Below, one piece after another: positions 8,326 to 15,606 of a DNA stretch of 21,826 bases; positions within the stretch are counted from its first letter, which is position 1, and the number at the start of each line of letters is the position of its first letter. The notes beneath the pieces were generated by a model. The model was not told the origin of the DNA. It did no database searches and was given only the letters and a program-made list of their open reading frames with translations. This DNA comes from Clostridia bacterium BRH_c25 (lineage in GTDB: Bacteria; Bacillota_A; Clostridia; Lutisporales; Lutisporaceae): the NCBI GenBank assembly GCA_001515955.1, contig LOES01000009.1:1-21826 (forward strand), written 5' to 3'. The translations under genes and the position numbers were made by a program.

Positions 8326-8352
8326 TTGTTTAATAATATATTTGTTTAACAA
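8326..8352. promoter_or_regulatory. Tandem candidate operator for the GntR regulator
   Basis: The 13-base word TATATTTGTTTAA occurs twice exactly, at 8321-8333 and 8337-8349, one and a half helical turns apart (16 bases). The downstream copy sits in a perfect 11-base palindrome TTGTTTAACAA (8342-8352); the other is a one-mismatch version TTGTTTAATAA (8326-8336). FadR-type regulators bind short palindromes of this kind. The sites lie just after the predicted transcription start, a repressor-type position. Confidence 0.5.
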
Positions 8353-8361
8353 TTTAACTAT

Positions 8362-8390
8362 ATATTATCACTTATGCTGTATTATTTCAA
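8362..8390 (-). promoter_or_regulatory. Candidate promoter of the GntR-led operon
   Basis: Reading on the minus strand, TTGAAA (8390-8385) and TAATAT (8367-8362) are separated by exactly 17 bases. Transcription would start near 8355, directly before the tandem palindromes. The -10 box is only a partial match, so this is a moderate call; the A/T-rich stretch offers other hexamers. Confidence 0.4.
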
Positions 8391-8411
8391 TACTCTTATT
8401 GTTTTAAAGAA

Positions 8412-8455
8412 ACAAAAAAATCAAGTGCTTTTAATTTACAAAAGCACCTGATTTT
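8412..8455 (-). terminator. Intrinsic terminator of the MarR-GNAT gene
   Basis: A stem formed by 8417-8432 with 8440-8455 (core GTGCTTTT/AAAAGCAC, then ATCA/TGAT after one A-C mismatch) with a 7-base loop. On the minus strand it ends in a run of Ts. It lies about 57 bases past the stop of the MarR-GNAT gene and separates it from the GntR-led operon. Confidence 0.75.
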
Positions 8456-8511
8456 AACAACCCAATTTTCTTATTATGAAATACAATACCGTAAATACCA
8501 CCCATGTACAG

Positions 8512-9444
8512 TTAAAGTGTCAGCTCCCAGGTTTCCCCTATAAGATCATGACCGAAGCTGTGATGCGCCTCCTCTGCAACTAGCGTAAAGCCGTAGCTCT
8601 TATAGATATTACGGGCATCTGTAAGTATGCTATTTGTCCATAATATAAGCCTCCCGTAACCGGCACGCTTTGCGAAGCGGATACACTCGCCTACAAGCCT
8701 CTTTCCAAGACCCATGCCCCGCGCTTTTGGTTCTACTAATAAGAGCCGGAGCTTGGCAACCGTCTCATTGTTTTGAACAACGAATACAGAACCAACAATC
8801 TCACCACTCATTTCTGCAATAAAGCAGCGTTCCCGCTCCGGTTTGTAGTTATTGATAAAATCTGCCGTAATCTGTGCAACAAGAGCTTCAAAGTGCTCAT
8901 CCCAGCCGTATTCTTGCGAATAGAGCACCCCATGCCGGTGGGTAACCCAACCCATGTCTCCGGGCTCATGAGTTCGGAGATAAAAGGGCTCCGAGTACTT
9001 AAGGCTTTTTTTATCAAGAATATTTTCTATGGTTTGCATAGCCTTTAAAAGGCGCTGCTGCTCTTCTTCATTGAAATCGCCCAACATCTCTGCCACTTCA
9101 TCCCGTGAACGTTGATTCAGAGGAGCAAAAGCTTTTTTACCTTCCTTCGTGAGATGCAGAAAGTACTGACGCCCGTCATGTTCCGAACGGACTTTCTCAA
9201 TAAACCCTTGTTGTTCAAACTTAGCCAGGGCGCGGCTCAGATACCCGGCATCCAAGCCCAGCTCCCGGCCTAAATCGGAAGCTGTGTACTCGTCACTATG
9301 TGCAAGCTCAAACAGAATCCGGGCTTCAGTCAATGAATAGGGACTATGCAGAAGGCCTTCACGCAGCACGCCTATCCTACGGGTAAAGAAGCGGTTGAAG
9401 CTTCGCACGATAGCAATTCTTTCTTCCAAAATATCCTCTGTCAT
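8512..9444 (-). CDS. MarR-type helix-turn-helix and GNAT acetyltransferase fusion protein
   Basis: A 310-residue two-domain protein. Residues 1 to about 145 form a MarR winged-helix domain (LTEARILFELAHSDEYTASD, then a recognition segment LGLDAGYLSRALAKFEQQGF and the wing RSEHDGRQYFL). Residues about 153-310 form a GNAT acetyltransferase with the acetyl-CoA pyrophosphate loop RGMGLGKRLV near 242-251 and a final KSYGF segment. This fusion is a recognised family in bacteria; the regulator part probably controls its own gene and the transferase modifies a small molecule or protein that is unknown. ATG 9444 follows AAGGAGATG at 5 bases. It has its own promoter and terminator, so it is a single-gene unit. 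Confidence 0.92.
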   Translation of the reverse strand: MTEDILEERIAIVRSFNRFFTRRIGVLREGLLHSPYSLTEARILFELAHSDEYTASDLGRELGLDAGYLSRALAKFEQQGFIEKVRSEHDGRQYFLHLTKEGKKAFAPLNQRSRDEVAEMLGDFNEEEQQRLLKAMQTIENILDKKSLKYSEPFYLRTHEPGDMGWVTHRHGVLYSQEYGWDEHFEALVAQITADFINNYKPERERCFIAEMSGEIVGSVFVVQNNETVAKLRLLLVEPKARGMGLGKRLVGECIRFAKRAGYGRLILWTNSILTDARNIYKSYGFTLVAEEAHHSFGHDLIGETWELTL

Positions 9445-9479
9445 AAATTCATCTCCTTATTTTGTAATTCTTTAGTATT

Positions 9480-9531
9480 ATCATATATTTTTTTACTTGC
9501 CTTTGTCAACCATATTGTTGATTTCGTCAAC
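9480..9531 (-). promoter_or_regulatory. Promoter and candidate MarR operator of the MarR-GNAT gene
   Basis: Minus-strand TTGACA (9509-9504) and TATGAT (9485-9480) are 18 bases apart, a good sigma-A promoter. Overlapping and upstream of the -35 box are three alternating half-sites on the plus strand: TCAAC (9506-9510), GTTGA (9517-9521), TCAAC (9527-9531), about one helical turn apart. A MarR dimer bound here would block the -35 box, which supports autorepression. Confidence 0.6.
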
Positions 9532-9551
9532 TTTAGAATTGCTCTTACTGC

Positions 9552-9593
9552 AAAAAATAAAAACCCCCTAAACATTTATCCTGCTTAGGGGGT
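9552..9593 (-). terminator. Intrinsic terminator of the cold shock gene
   Basis: ACCCCCTAA (9563-9571) pairs with TTAGGGGGT (9585-9593) around a 13-base loop. Reading on the minus strand, the stem is followed by TTTTTATTTTTT. It lies 15 bases past the cold shock stop codon. Confidence 0.85.
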
Positions 9594-9607
9594 AAAATAT
9601 ACACTAC

Positions 9608-9805
9608 TTAGACAATAGTAATATTTTCTGCTTGTGGTCCTTTTGGTCCGTTAGTTACATTATAAGTAACCTTCTGGCCTTCCTGAAGTGATTTGTAGCC
9701 TTCTGAGTTTATTTGAGAAAAATGTGCAAATACATCTGTTCCATCTTCTCCTGTAATAAACCCGTATCCCTTTTCTCCATTAAACCATTTTACTGTACCA
9801 TTCAT
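9608..9805 (-). CDS. CspA-family cold shock protein
   Basis: A 65-residue single cold-shock domain of normal length. Both RNA-binding motifs are intact: RNP1-like KGYGFI at 12-17 and RNP2-like DVFAHF at 24-29, and the start [16 protein letters not shown] is classic. It binds single-stranded RNA/DNA and acts as an RNA chaperone in the cytoplasm. GGAGG lies 10 bases before the ATG. It is a single-gene unit with a clear terminator. Firmicutes usually carry several copies, so a specific csp letter is not given. Confidence 0.95.
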   Translation of the reverse strand: MNGTVKWFNGEKGYGFITGEDGTDVFAHFSQINSEGYKSLQEGQKVTYNVTNGPKGPQAENITIV

Positions 9806-10015
9806 ATTATGCGTACCTCCAAATTCTTATTTCTTAAACACTTTGCAATAACTCACCAATAGCATTTCAAATATTATATACTATATTTTTAGTACTAATT
9901 GAAATATATATGTGTTACATTATTTACTATTTATTTAAGCTCTTCTTAATGATGTCATACTTTGCTATAAATTGCAAGCTCTTTTACCATATCAATTAAA
10001 TAAAATGAAAAGTTG
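9806..10015. other. A/T-rich leader and spacer upstream of the cold shock gene
   Basis: No protein-coding frame is convincing here. The stretch should contain the cold shock promoter and 5' leader, which in this family is often long and temperature-responsive. Candidate minus-strand -10 hexamers (TATAAT and TATAGT around 9880-9895) are present, but none has a well-placed -35 box, so I do not assign a promoter. Confidence 0.35.
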
Positions 10016-10048
10016 AAGGGGTTCAAGTCATCTTGAACCTCTTTTTTC
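10016..10048 (+). terminator. Terminator-like hairpin, best oriented to the plus strand
   Basis: Bases 10016-10027 pair with 10032-10043 around a 4-base loop (core GGTTCAAG/CTTGAACC). On the plus strand the stem has one G-U pair and ends in TTTTTT. On the minus strand that pair becomes A-C and the T-tract is weaker. The only gene that ends nearby is on the minus strand (stop at 10124), so it may work in both directions, or may end an unseen plus-strand RNA. Confidence 0.5.
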
Positions 10049-10123
10049 TCATAATTATTTTCTGTTTTTGATATTTATTCCATAAATTCTATTTTAAGCA
10101 GATTTTCCTGATAACTTGGATTA

Positions 10124-12625
10124 TTATATGGTATTAACCTCTTCATTATTGGAACCAAGCAGCAGATCCTCATATTTCAATAACCCAAGAGGAGTTATGT
10201 TAATTCCGTTCATGTCCTGTCTGTAAGCTATCGATACTTGCGGATAATAAAGAAATATAAAAGGAGCATCGTCAAATATTATCTTCTCTATTTCCCTATA
10301 CAGCTCCATCCTCTTTTCAGGATGGACAGTGCCTCTTGCAAGTTCAAGCTTTTCACTTACCAATGTATTCCCATATTTTGAAAAATTGGATGCATTATTT
10401 GGATTAAAGAGGGCTTGCAGGAAATTATCAGGGTCTTTGGTATCTGCCATCCACCGTTTTACATACAAGTCATGTTTTTGTATAACATCCATTTTTCTAT
10501 AATCACTGCCTGACACTCTCTCAATTGCACAATCAACACCTATGGCTTTTAGATCCTCAATAATATAGTCAGTAATTTTGTTAAACATTAAGGATAAGGA
10601 GTCATTATCGCTGCGGGCAAGTATTTTTAACTTGTCAATGCCTTTATTACCTTTATATTTCTTGAGTATTTCCATTGCAGTATGAGGGTCATGACAGTAG
10701 CCTTTGACATCAGACCTGTCAACCATGCCTGGAGGTAGCGGACCCTTTGCCTCTACAGCCATACCGCTCATTATTTCCTCAACTATCCTCTTCTTGTTGA
10801 CTGCATAATTCAAGGCTTTTCTTAATTCCTTGTCAGTTGACCATACAGATTTGGAGCTGAGATTAAAGCCTGCAAAGTAAAGTGCCGCTATACTTTTTGA
10901 TTTGACAGTCACATTCCCTGTGTTCTGAATCTTTTCCATAACGTCTTTGTTGTCTACAGTAATAAAATCATATGTTCCATTAATAAACTTTTCTACTTTA
11001 TCCTCAGGATCAAAGTCAATGATTATTTTATCAACATAAGGAGACCCACCAAAGAAATCCTTAAATGCAGCTAAAGTGCATTGAGTCTTTTGCTTGTCCC
11101 GAAGCATGTAAGGGCCACAGCCCAGTATATTGCCTTTATCAACTTCTTCCCTGGCCAGAATCGCACAAATGTGATGCCCAATGGTAGTCAGGAAGCCAAT
11201 ATAAGGGGCTGTCAGTTTAATAGAAATCCTATACTTGTCAAGTACTTTTATCCCTCTTGCATCCTTTGACAAGCCCTTTTGAAATTCTTCCGCTCCATCA
11301 ATGTACTGCAGGCACCAGCTGTTTGGAGATTTGTACTGAGGATCCAGAATTCTTTCATATGAGTATTTTACATCCTCTGCTGTTACCTCTCTGCCATTAT
11401 GGAATTTTACTCCTTTTCTTAGAACAAACACCCAGGTAAGGTTATCATTTTCCAAATGCCAGCTTTTTGCTATTCCAGGGGATACCTCCCCTGAATAGCC
11501 TGTGGTCAGAAGCCCTGCATGAATATTTGAAAGTACCTGGCTGCCAACAAAATCATAAGCATACAGAGTATCATAGGTTTTTACTTCATCCTGCAGAAAT
11601 GTTCTGACAATAGATTTATACTTGTTTCCAATATTGTCCAGTAACTTATCTGTAATTGTTTTCAGGTCTTTAAGAACTTCATAGAGATTGGCTAAGGAGG
11701 TCTTGGTATATTGTGTATTAAAAGACGTTGTTTCTACAACAGACATAAGCTTTTCAAAGGTTATGCTCATTTCTTTCGTAGAGAAGACCACATTCTCAAG
11801 ATTAGAGGTCTGTGTTGAAATTGAGGCAGTTATCTCTTCAGTAATTGCATTATTTTTGCTTATGGCATCAATAATACTGTCAAAGGAACCCATTGTATTA
11901 TCAGCAATCTGTGTACCCTCTTTAACCTTACTGATTGTAGTGTTAATCGATTCGATTGTCTTGGCAATATTATCATTTATTTCATATATAGTCTGTCTGA
12001 TATACTCTATTGATTCAACACTGTGCAGAGCAAGCTTTTTTACTTCCTGTGCAACAACAGAAAACCCTTTTCCTGCTTCTCCGGCTCTTGCTGCTTCAAT
12101 AGCAGCATTAAGTGATAACAGGTTGGTACTATCCGCTATATCTCTTACCACTTTCAACATATCATTGATGTTGCCGGCCTTTAAGCTTAATGTATTAATA
12201 GCTTCTTTTGTACCCTCTACCGAATTTTCTATTTGCTTCATTGCTTCCCTGGAGCTCTCTACTGCTCCGCTGCCCTGCTTTGCAATACTCATTGTATGGT
12301 CGGATACCTGCTTCAGATTTTCTATGCCTGCAAAAACTTCCTCCGCCAGTGCCGAATAATTGCTGATCTCATCAACCACCTTACCGACTGAATTCATCTG
12401 AAGTTCCACATATTTTTCTATATCGGTAATAGTGTCCGTCAGTAATCCTGATACATATCCTGCTTCTTCAACTTTTTTGCTCAGCTTATTGATTATCCGT
12501 TCTTGATTGTGCTTCAACAGATCTGCATCCAGGTCATGAGTACCGTCTTCTTTATTAATTGCAGTTATGTTGTATTTTGGTGTATCTTCTGAAGCTCTTT
12601 TATTCGTTTTCCATAAGCTTAACAT
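10124..12625 (-). CDS. Soluble chemoreceptor signalling domain fused to a family 5 (peptide-type) solute-binding domain
   Basis: An 833-residue fusion. I chose ATG 12625 because AAGGAGG lies 5 bases ahead; an in-frame ATG at 12643 would place that site inside its own coding region. Residues about 40-335 are a coiled-coil methyl-accepting chemotaxis domain with the conserved hairpin tip near 160-200 ([20 protein letters not shown], then [13 protein letters not shown]), which binds CheA/CheW. Residues about 346-825 are a family 5 solute-binding domain: [33 protein letters not shown], then [21 protein letters not shown] see no signal peptide, transmembrane helix or HAMP domain, so both halves should be cytoplasmic. 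The order is reversed from normal receptors, where the sensor comes first. It follows dipeptidase and dipeptide epimerase genes on the same strand, so its ligand may be an intracellular peptide; this is inference. Confidence 0.88.
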   Translation of the reverse strand: MLSLWKTNKRASEDTPKYNITAINKEDGTHDLDADLLKHNQERIINKLSKKVEEAGYVSGLLTDTITDIEKYVELQMNSVGKVVDEISNYSALAEEVFAGIENLKQVSDHTMSIAKQGSGAVESSREAMKQIENSVEGTKEAINTLSLKAGNINDMLKVVRDIADSTNLLSLNAAIEAARAGEAGKGFSVVAQEVKKLALHSVESIEYIRQTIYEINDNIAKTIESINTTISKVKEGTQIADNTMGSFDSIIDAISKNNAITEEITASISTQTSNLENVVFSTKEMSITFEKLMSVVETTSFNTQYTKTSLANLYEVLKDLKTITDKLLDNIGNKYKSIVRTFLQDEVKTYDTLYAYDFVGSQVLSNIHAGLLTTGYSGEVSPGIAKSWHLENDNLTWVFVLRKGVKFHNGREVTAEDVKYSYERILDPQYKSPNSWCLQYIDGAEEFQKGLSKDARGIKVLDKYRISIKLTAPYIGFLTTIGHHICAILAREEVDKGNILGCGPYMLRDKQKTQCTLAAFKDFFGGSPYVDKIIIDFDPEDKVEKFINGTYDFITVDNKDVMEKIQNTGNVTVKSKSIAALYFAGFNLSSKSVWSTDKELRKALNYAVNKKRIVEEIMSGMAVEAKGPLPPGMVDRSDVKGYCHDPHTAMEILKKYKGNKGIDKLKILARSDNDSLSLMFNKITDYIIEDLKAIGVDCAIERVSGSDYRKMDVIQKHDLYVKRWMADTKDPDNFLQALFNPNNASNFSKYGNTLVSEKLELARGTVHPEKRMELYREIEKIIFDDAPFIFLYYPQVSIAYRQDMNGINITPLGLLKYEDLLLGSNNEEVNTI

Positions 12626-12673
12626 AATACCCTCCTTAGACATATTACAATTATCTGTCCGTATATGCCTCTA

Positions 12674-12776
12674 GTGCCTCGTAAAGTATATTAATTCTAG
12701 GGTAGGCGAGGCACCGAACAGTGGAAGTGCATTTTCAACACCTGAAAAACAAGAAATTTGTTGTGTTAAAAAGCAC
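12674..12776 (-). other. Structured gap between epimerase and chemoreceptor genes
   Basis: Two adjacent inverted-repeat units. GTGCCTCG (12674-12681) matches CGAGGCAC (12707-12714) perfectly. Then AGTGC (12726-12730) and GCACT (12772-12776) enclose two small hairpins, TTTTCA/TGAAAA with a 5-base loop and AACAA/TTGTT with a 5-base loop, which together could form a three-way junction. No U-tract follows, so it is not a standard terminator. It could be a leader that controls the chemoreceptor, or an mRNA processing site. I do not recognise a known RNA family. Confidence 0.4.
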
Positions 12777-12801
12777 TAGTTGATGTATATAAATCATTGA
12801 A

Positions 12802-13896
12802 TTATGCTTGTGTATATGTGAGCCCTTCTACTCCCTTGATTCCCATACCGGCATCATCATTCAAAACAATCTTGGATTCATTAAATACAGCACCGCCGAT
12901 GATCGGGTCTTCAGCGCAAAGCACCGGCCCATCCAGGTCAGCTTTTGTGATAATACTTTTTGCGGCGGCCAAATGTACTGCTGCTGTAACACTTATCTTT
13001 GCCTCCAGCATACAGCCGATCATACATTCAACTCCATATATTTCGGCTAATGAGCATATTTTTAGAGCATTGTATATGCCACCGGTTTTCATCAGCTTAA
13101 TATTAATAAGATCGGCAGCTCTCATTTGAAGCACCTTTATAGCATCAGCAGGGGAAAATATGGCTTCATCTGCAAGAACCGGTATAAGTATATTATCGGT
13201 AACATATTTTAAACCTTCAATATCATGGGCATCAACCGGTTGTTCCACAAGCTCTATATCCAGATCTTCATCCTCCATCTCTCTTAGTGCTCTTACGGCT
13301 TCTTTTGGCTTCCAGCCTTGGTTTGCATCCAGTCTCAGATTTATGCCATTCCCTACAGCCTTTCTTATTTCTTTCATAGTCTTTATTTCCTGGGCAGATT
13401 TTTTACCAACTTTTATTTTCAAGGTATCATATCCTAAACTGACAGCTTCCAGACTATCCGCTACCATCTGCTCAGTATCATTCACACTTATTGTAATATC
13501 GGTTGTAATTTTATTTGTATATCCCCCCAGCAGTTTATATAAAGGAGCATTATAAAGCTGTCCGTACAGGTCATATATAGCCATATCAACCGCAGCTTTA
13601 GCACTTGTATTCTTGACTAAACAGCCATTCAGCCTTTTCATGATCTCTTCAATATTTTCTATCTCCATGCCTATGAGCTGCTTTGAAATAACATTTTCTA
13701 TTGCCTCTACTACGGATCCAATGGTATCTCCTGTTATAACGGCAGTAGGAGGCGCCTCCCCATACCCGGTATTGCCTGTGTCGGTAACAACCTCCACTAT
13801 AACATCCTCTACGCTGTTTACGGTTCGCAATGCTGTTTTAAAAGGTCTTTTCAGGGGAACAGATATTCTCCCCGTCCTTATACCTGTTATCTTCAT
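12802..13896 (-). CDS. Dipeptide epimerase, L-Ala-D/L-Glu type (enolase superfamily)
   Basis: A 364-residue enzyme of the muconate-lactonising subgroup. I chose ATG 13896 (MKITGIRTGRISVPLKRPFK) over ATG 13923 because AGGAG lies 8 bases ahead and this is the usual family start. Catalytic and metal residues are all visible: KIK with K162 as one acid-base, D190 (RLDANQG), E218 (LVEQP) and D243 (LADEA) as Mg ligands, K267 as the second base, and the D320-x-D322 pair before GP that holds the dipeptide amino group in L-Ala-D/L-Glu epimerases. R24 in TALRT is the position reported to contact the Glu side chain. It should epimerise L-Ala-D-Glu from murein to L-Ala-L-Glu. It follows a dipeptidase gene by 49 bases; the pair forms a cytoplasmic murein-dipeptide recycling step. 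Confidence 0.92.
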   Translation of the reverse strand: MKITGIRTGRISVPLKRPFKTALRTVNSVEDVIVEVVTDTGNTGYGEAPPTAVITGDTIGSVVEAIENVISKQLIGMEIENIEEIMKRLNGCLVKNTSAKAAVDMAIYDLYGQLYNAPLYKLLGGYTNKITTDITISVNDTEQMVADSLEAVSLGYDTLKIKVGKKSAQEIKTMKEIRKAVGNGINLRLDANQGWKPKEAVRALREMEDEDLDIELVEQPVDAHDIEGLKYVTDNILIPVLADEAIFSPADAIKVLQMRAADLINIKLMKTGGIYNALKICSLAEIYGVECMIGCMLEAKISVTAAVHLAAAKSIITKADLDGPVLCAEDPIIGGAVFNESKIVLNDDAGMGIKGVEGLTYTQA

Positions 13897-13945
13897 ATTC
13901 AACTCTCCTACCTTTCCTATCATGTTTTGTTGCCACTTATGCTAT

Positions 13946-15313
13946 TCAGTTAGCAAGTTCATAAATCGCTGCAGCAATAATTTGAACATTCCTGACAAGG
14001 TTATCAATACTCATATATTCATCCGGCTGATGGCAAAGATCAGGTTCACCTTCAAAAATCGGACCAAATGCGACTATGTTGCTCAAAGCCTTGGCATAAG
14101 TGCCGCCGCTGTATGAAATAAGCCTGGCTTCCTTACCTGTTTTCTCTGTGTATACTTTTTGAAGCTTCTTGATATACTCTGTTTCCGGACTTACAAATAA
14201 GCTTTTTTTATGTACTGCCTCTATAGTTTCAAATCCATTTGCCCTCATCAAAATAAAAAATTTATCGGAAAAATCCTCATATCGTTTTGTAACAGGATAC
14301 CTTAAATTTATTTTAAGCTCTATGGCCTCACTATTGCCTGACATAGCACCTATATTTACTGTCAGTTTTCCTGATGCTTCATCATGCATATGAATTCCCA
14401 ACATCTCACCATTTATATCAAAACCAATGTATCTATTATAAAACTCAATAAACTCTGCCAGTTTTCCTCTCAATTCAAAGTTTCCCATGAACTCCATTAA
14501 TATGGAAATTGCATTTCTTCCCTGCTCAGGAGTACCGCCATGTGCAGTTTTACCACGGGCAGCAACTACTAATTTATCATCTTCTGAAATCTCAATACTG
14601 CCATATTCTCCAGCAACCAATTGGAGTTTTTTCTTATCAAGCCTGCCTATTTCAAACGCAGCTTCTGCGTAATCAGGAACTGAGTTTATTGCTGTTCCGC
14701 CTTTTATCCAGAGTAGTCCGGATTCATCTTTTCCGGACAGCGGTTTTCTGAATGTACAATTAACAATCCCTTTTTCCCCATTTATTATCGGATAACTGGC
14801 ATCAGGGGTAAAGCCCGCTACTGGAATCTCATCCTTCTCAGCATAATATTGAGCACATTTGCTCCCGTTTTCCTCATTTGTGCCAAAGATTATCCTTACT
14901 CTTCTCTTCAGCTTTATGCCTGAATCTTTAATTGCTTTCAAAGCATATAATGCTCCTATAGTTGCACCTTTATCGTCAAGTACTCCTCTGCCGTATATTC
15001 TTCCATCATGTATCTCTGCAGCAAAAGGAGGATACATCCACCCACCACCTTCAGGCACTACGTCAATATGCCCCAACACAGCTACCATTTCCTCCCCTGT
15101 TCCGTATTCCGCATACCCTATCATATTATCCAGATTAACTGTTTCAAAGCCTAGATCATGTGCTAAATCCAGAGTGTATTGCAACGCCGAATGAACCCCC
15201 CGACCGAAAGGCATGTTTTCTTGCGGAGCATCTAATACACTCCTTATTCTTACACATTCTCTGACCTTTTCAACAATCTCATCTTTAAATTGAAGCACTT
15301 TTTCATCTAACAC
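13946..15313 (-). CDS. M20 family dipeptidase, PepV/Sapep type
   Basis: A 455-residue zinc metallopeptidase. Metal and catalytic residues are in place: H82 and D84 in LGHIDVVPEG, D113 in GRGVLDDKG, catalytic E147 and ligand E148 in GTNEENG, D171 in TPDASYP, and a late His in CHQPDEYM. The FTPDASYPIINGEKG segment and the large lid domain are typical of PepV-like dipeptidases. It cleaves dipeptides in the cytoplasm. GTG at 15313 is the start, with GAGGTG 5 bases ahead. It is the first gene of the unit, so it would cleave the L,L-dipeptide made by the next-encoded epimerase. The transcript leader holds a strong terminator-like hairpin just before the ribosome binding site. Confidence 0.93.
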   Translation of the reverse strand: MLDEKVLQFKDEIVEKVRECVRIRSVLDAPQENMPFGRGVHSALQYTLDLAHDLGFETVNLDNMIGYAEYGTGEEMVAVLGHIDVVPEGGGWMYPPFAAEIHDGRIYGRGVLDDKGATIGALYALKAIKDSGIKLKRRVRIIFGTNEENGSKCAQYYAEKDEIPVAGFTPDASYPIINGEKGIVNCTFRKPLSGKDESGLLWIKGGTAINSVPDYAEAAFEIGRLDKKKLQLVAGEYGSIEISEDDKLVVAARGKTAHGGTPEQGRNAISILMEFMGNFELRGKLAEFIEFYNRYIGFDINGEMLGIHMHDEASGKLTVNIGAMSGNSEAIELKINLRYPVTKRYEDFSDKFFILMRANGFETIEAVHKKSLFVSPETEYIKKLQKVYTEKTGKEARLISYSGGTYAKALSNIVAFGPIFEGEPDLCHQPDEYMSIDNLVRNVQIIAAAIYELAN

Positions 15314-15325
15314 AGCTACACCTCT

Positions 15326-15370
15326 AAATAAAAAAGCTCAGCAAATGATAAAAATCACTTACTGAGCTTT
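15326..15370 (-). terminator. Attenuator-type terminator in the dipeptidase leader
   Basis: On the minus strand, 15370-15354 pairs with 15349-15333 over 17 positions (outer arm AAAGCTCAG/CTGAGCTTT, two G-U pairs inside) with a TTTT loop, followed by TTTATTT. The stem ends only about 20 bases before the GTG start and downstream of a strong promoter, so read-through must be regulated or partial. Further upstream TTACTG and TTGA (15412-15402) can pair with TCAA and CAGTAA, which would break the left arm: a plausible antiterminator. Confidence 0.75.
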
Positions 15371-15447
15371 GACTACGATAATGTTCTGGGACATCTGGTA
15401 AATCAAGCAGTAATTGGCATATTATTACTATTCGGTTAATTTTCTTC

Positions 15448-15476
15448 ATTATATACTATTCGAAATATTTAGTCAA
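15448..15476 (-). promoter_or_regulatory. Promoter of the dipeptidase-epimerase-chemoreceptor unit
   Basis: TTGACT (15476-15471) and TATAAT (15453-15448) on the minus strand with an exact 17-base spacer. The predicted start near 15441 gives a leader of about 128 bases that contains the attenuator hairpin. Confidence 0.75.
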
Positions 15477-15499
15477 TACTGAATACTAAAATTCTGTTG

Positions 15500-15529
15500 T
15501 TGATACTAAGAATTGGTTTATTTTATATA
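15500..15529 (+). promoter_or_regulatory. Candidate promoter of the DUF3870 gene
   Basis: TTGATA (15500-15505) and TATATA (15524-15529) with an 18-base spacer, about 70 bases before the start codon. It is divergent from the dipeptidase promoter, with about 24 bases between the two -35 boxes. The -10 box is a moderate match in an A/T-rich stretch. Confidence 0.4.
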
Positions 15530-15606
15530 TCATAAACTAATTGTATTTATTACCTGTTTATGTTATTTTAATTTTAAAATAGCTATTTGGCATGAGGAGG
15601 ATGAAT

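Noticed and set aside
11688..12359. Long plus-strand reading frame of 223 codons opposite the chemoreceptor
   Set aside because: It lies fully opposite a well-supported gene, has no ribosome binding site and has low-complexity hydrophobic composition typical of the antisense of coiled-coil coding DNA.
12643..12643. ATG at 12643 as the start of the chemoreceptor fusion
   Set aside because: The best ribosome binding site, AAGGAGG, would lie inside the coding region; ATG 12625 is 5 bases after it.
12640..12670. Sigma D (flagellar-type) promoter for the chemoreceptor, from ACAGATAA matching GCCGATAA at 6 of 8
   Set aside because: No TAAA-type -35 element is found at the required distance.
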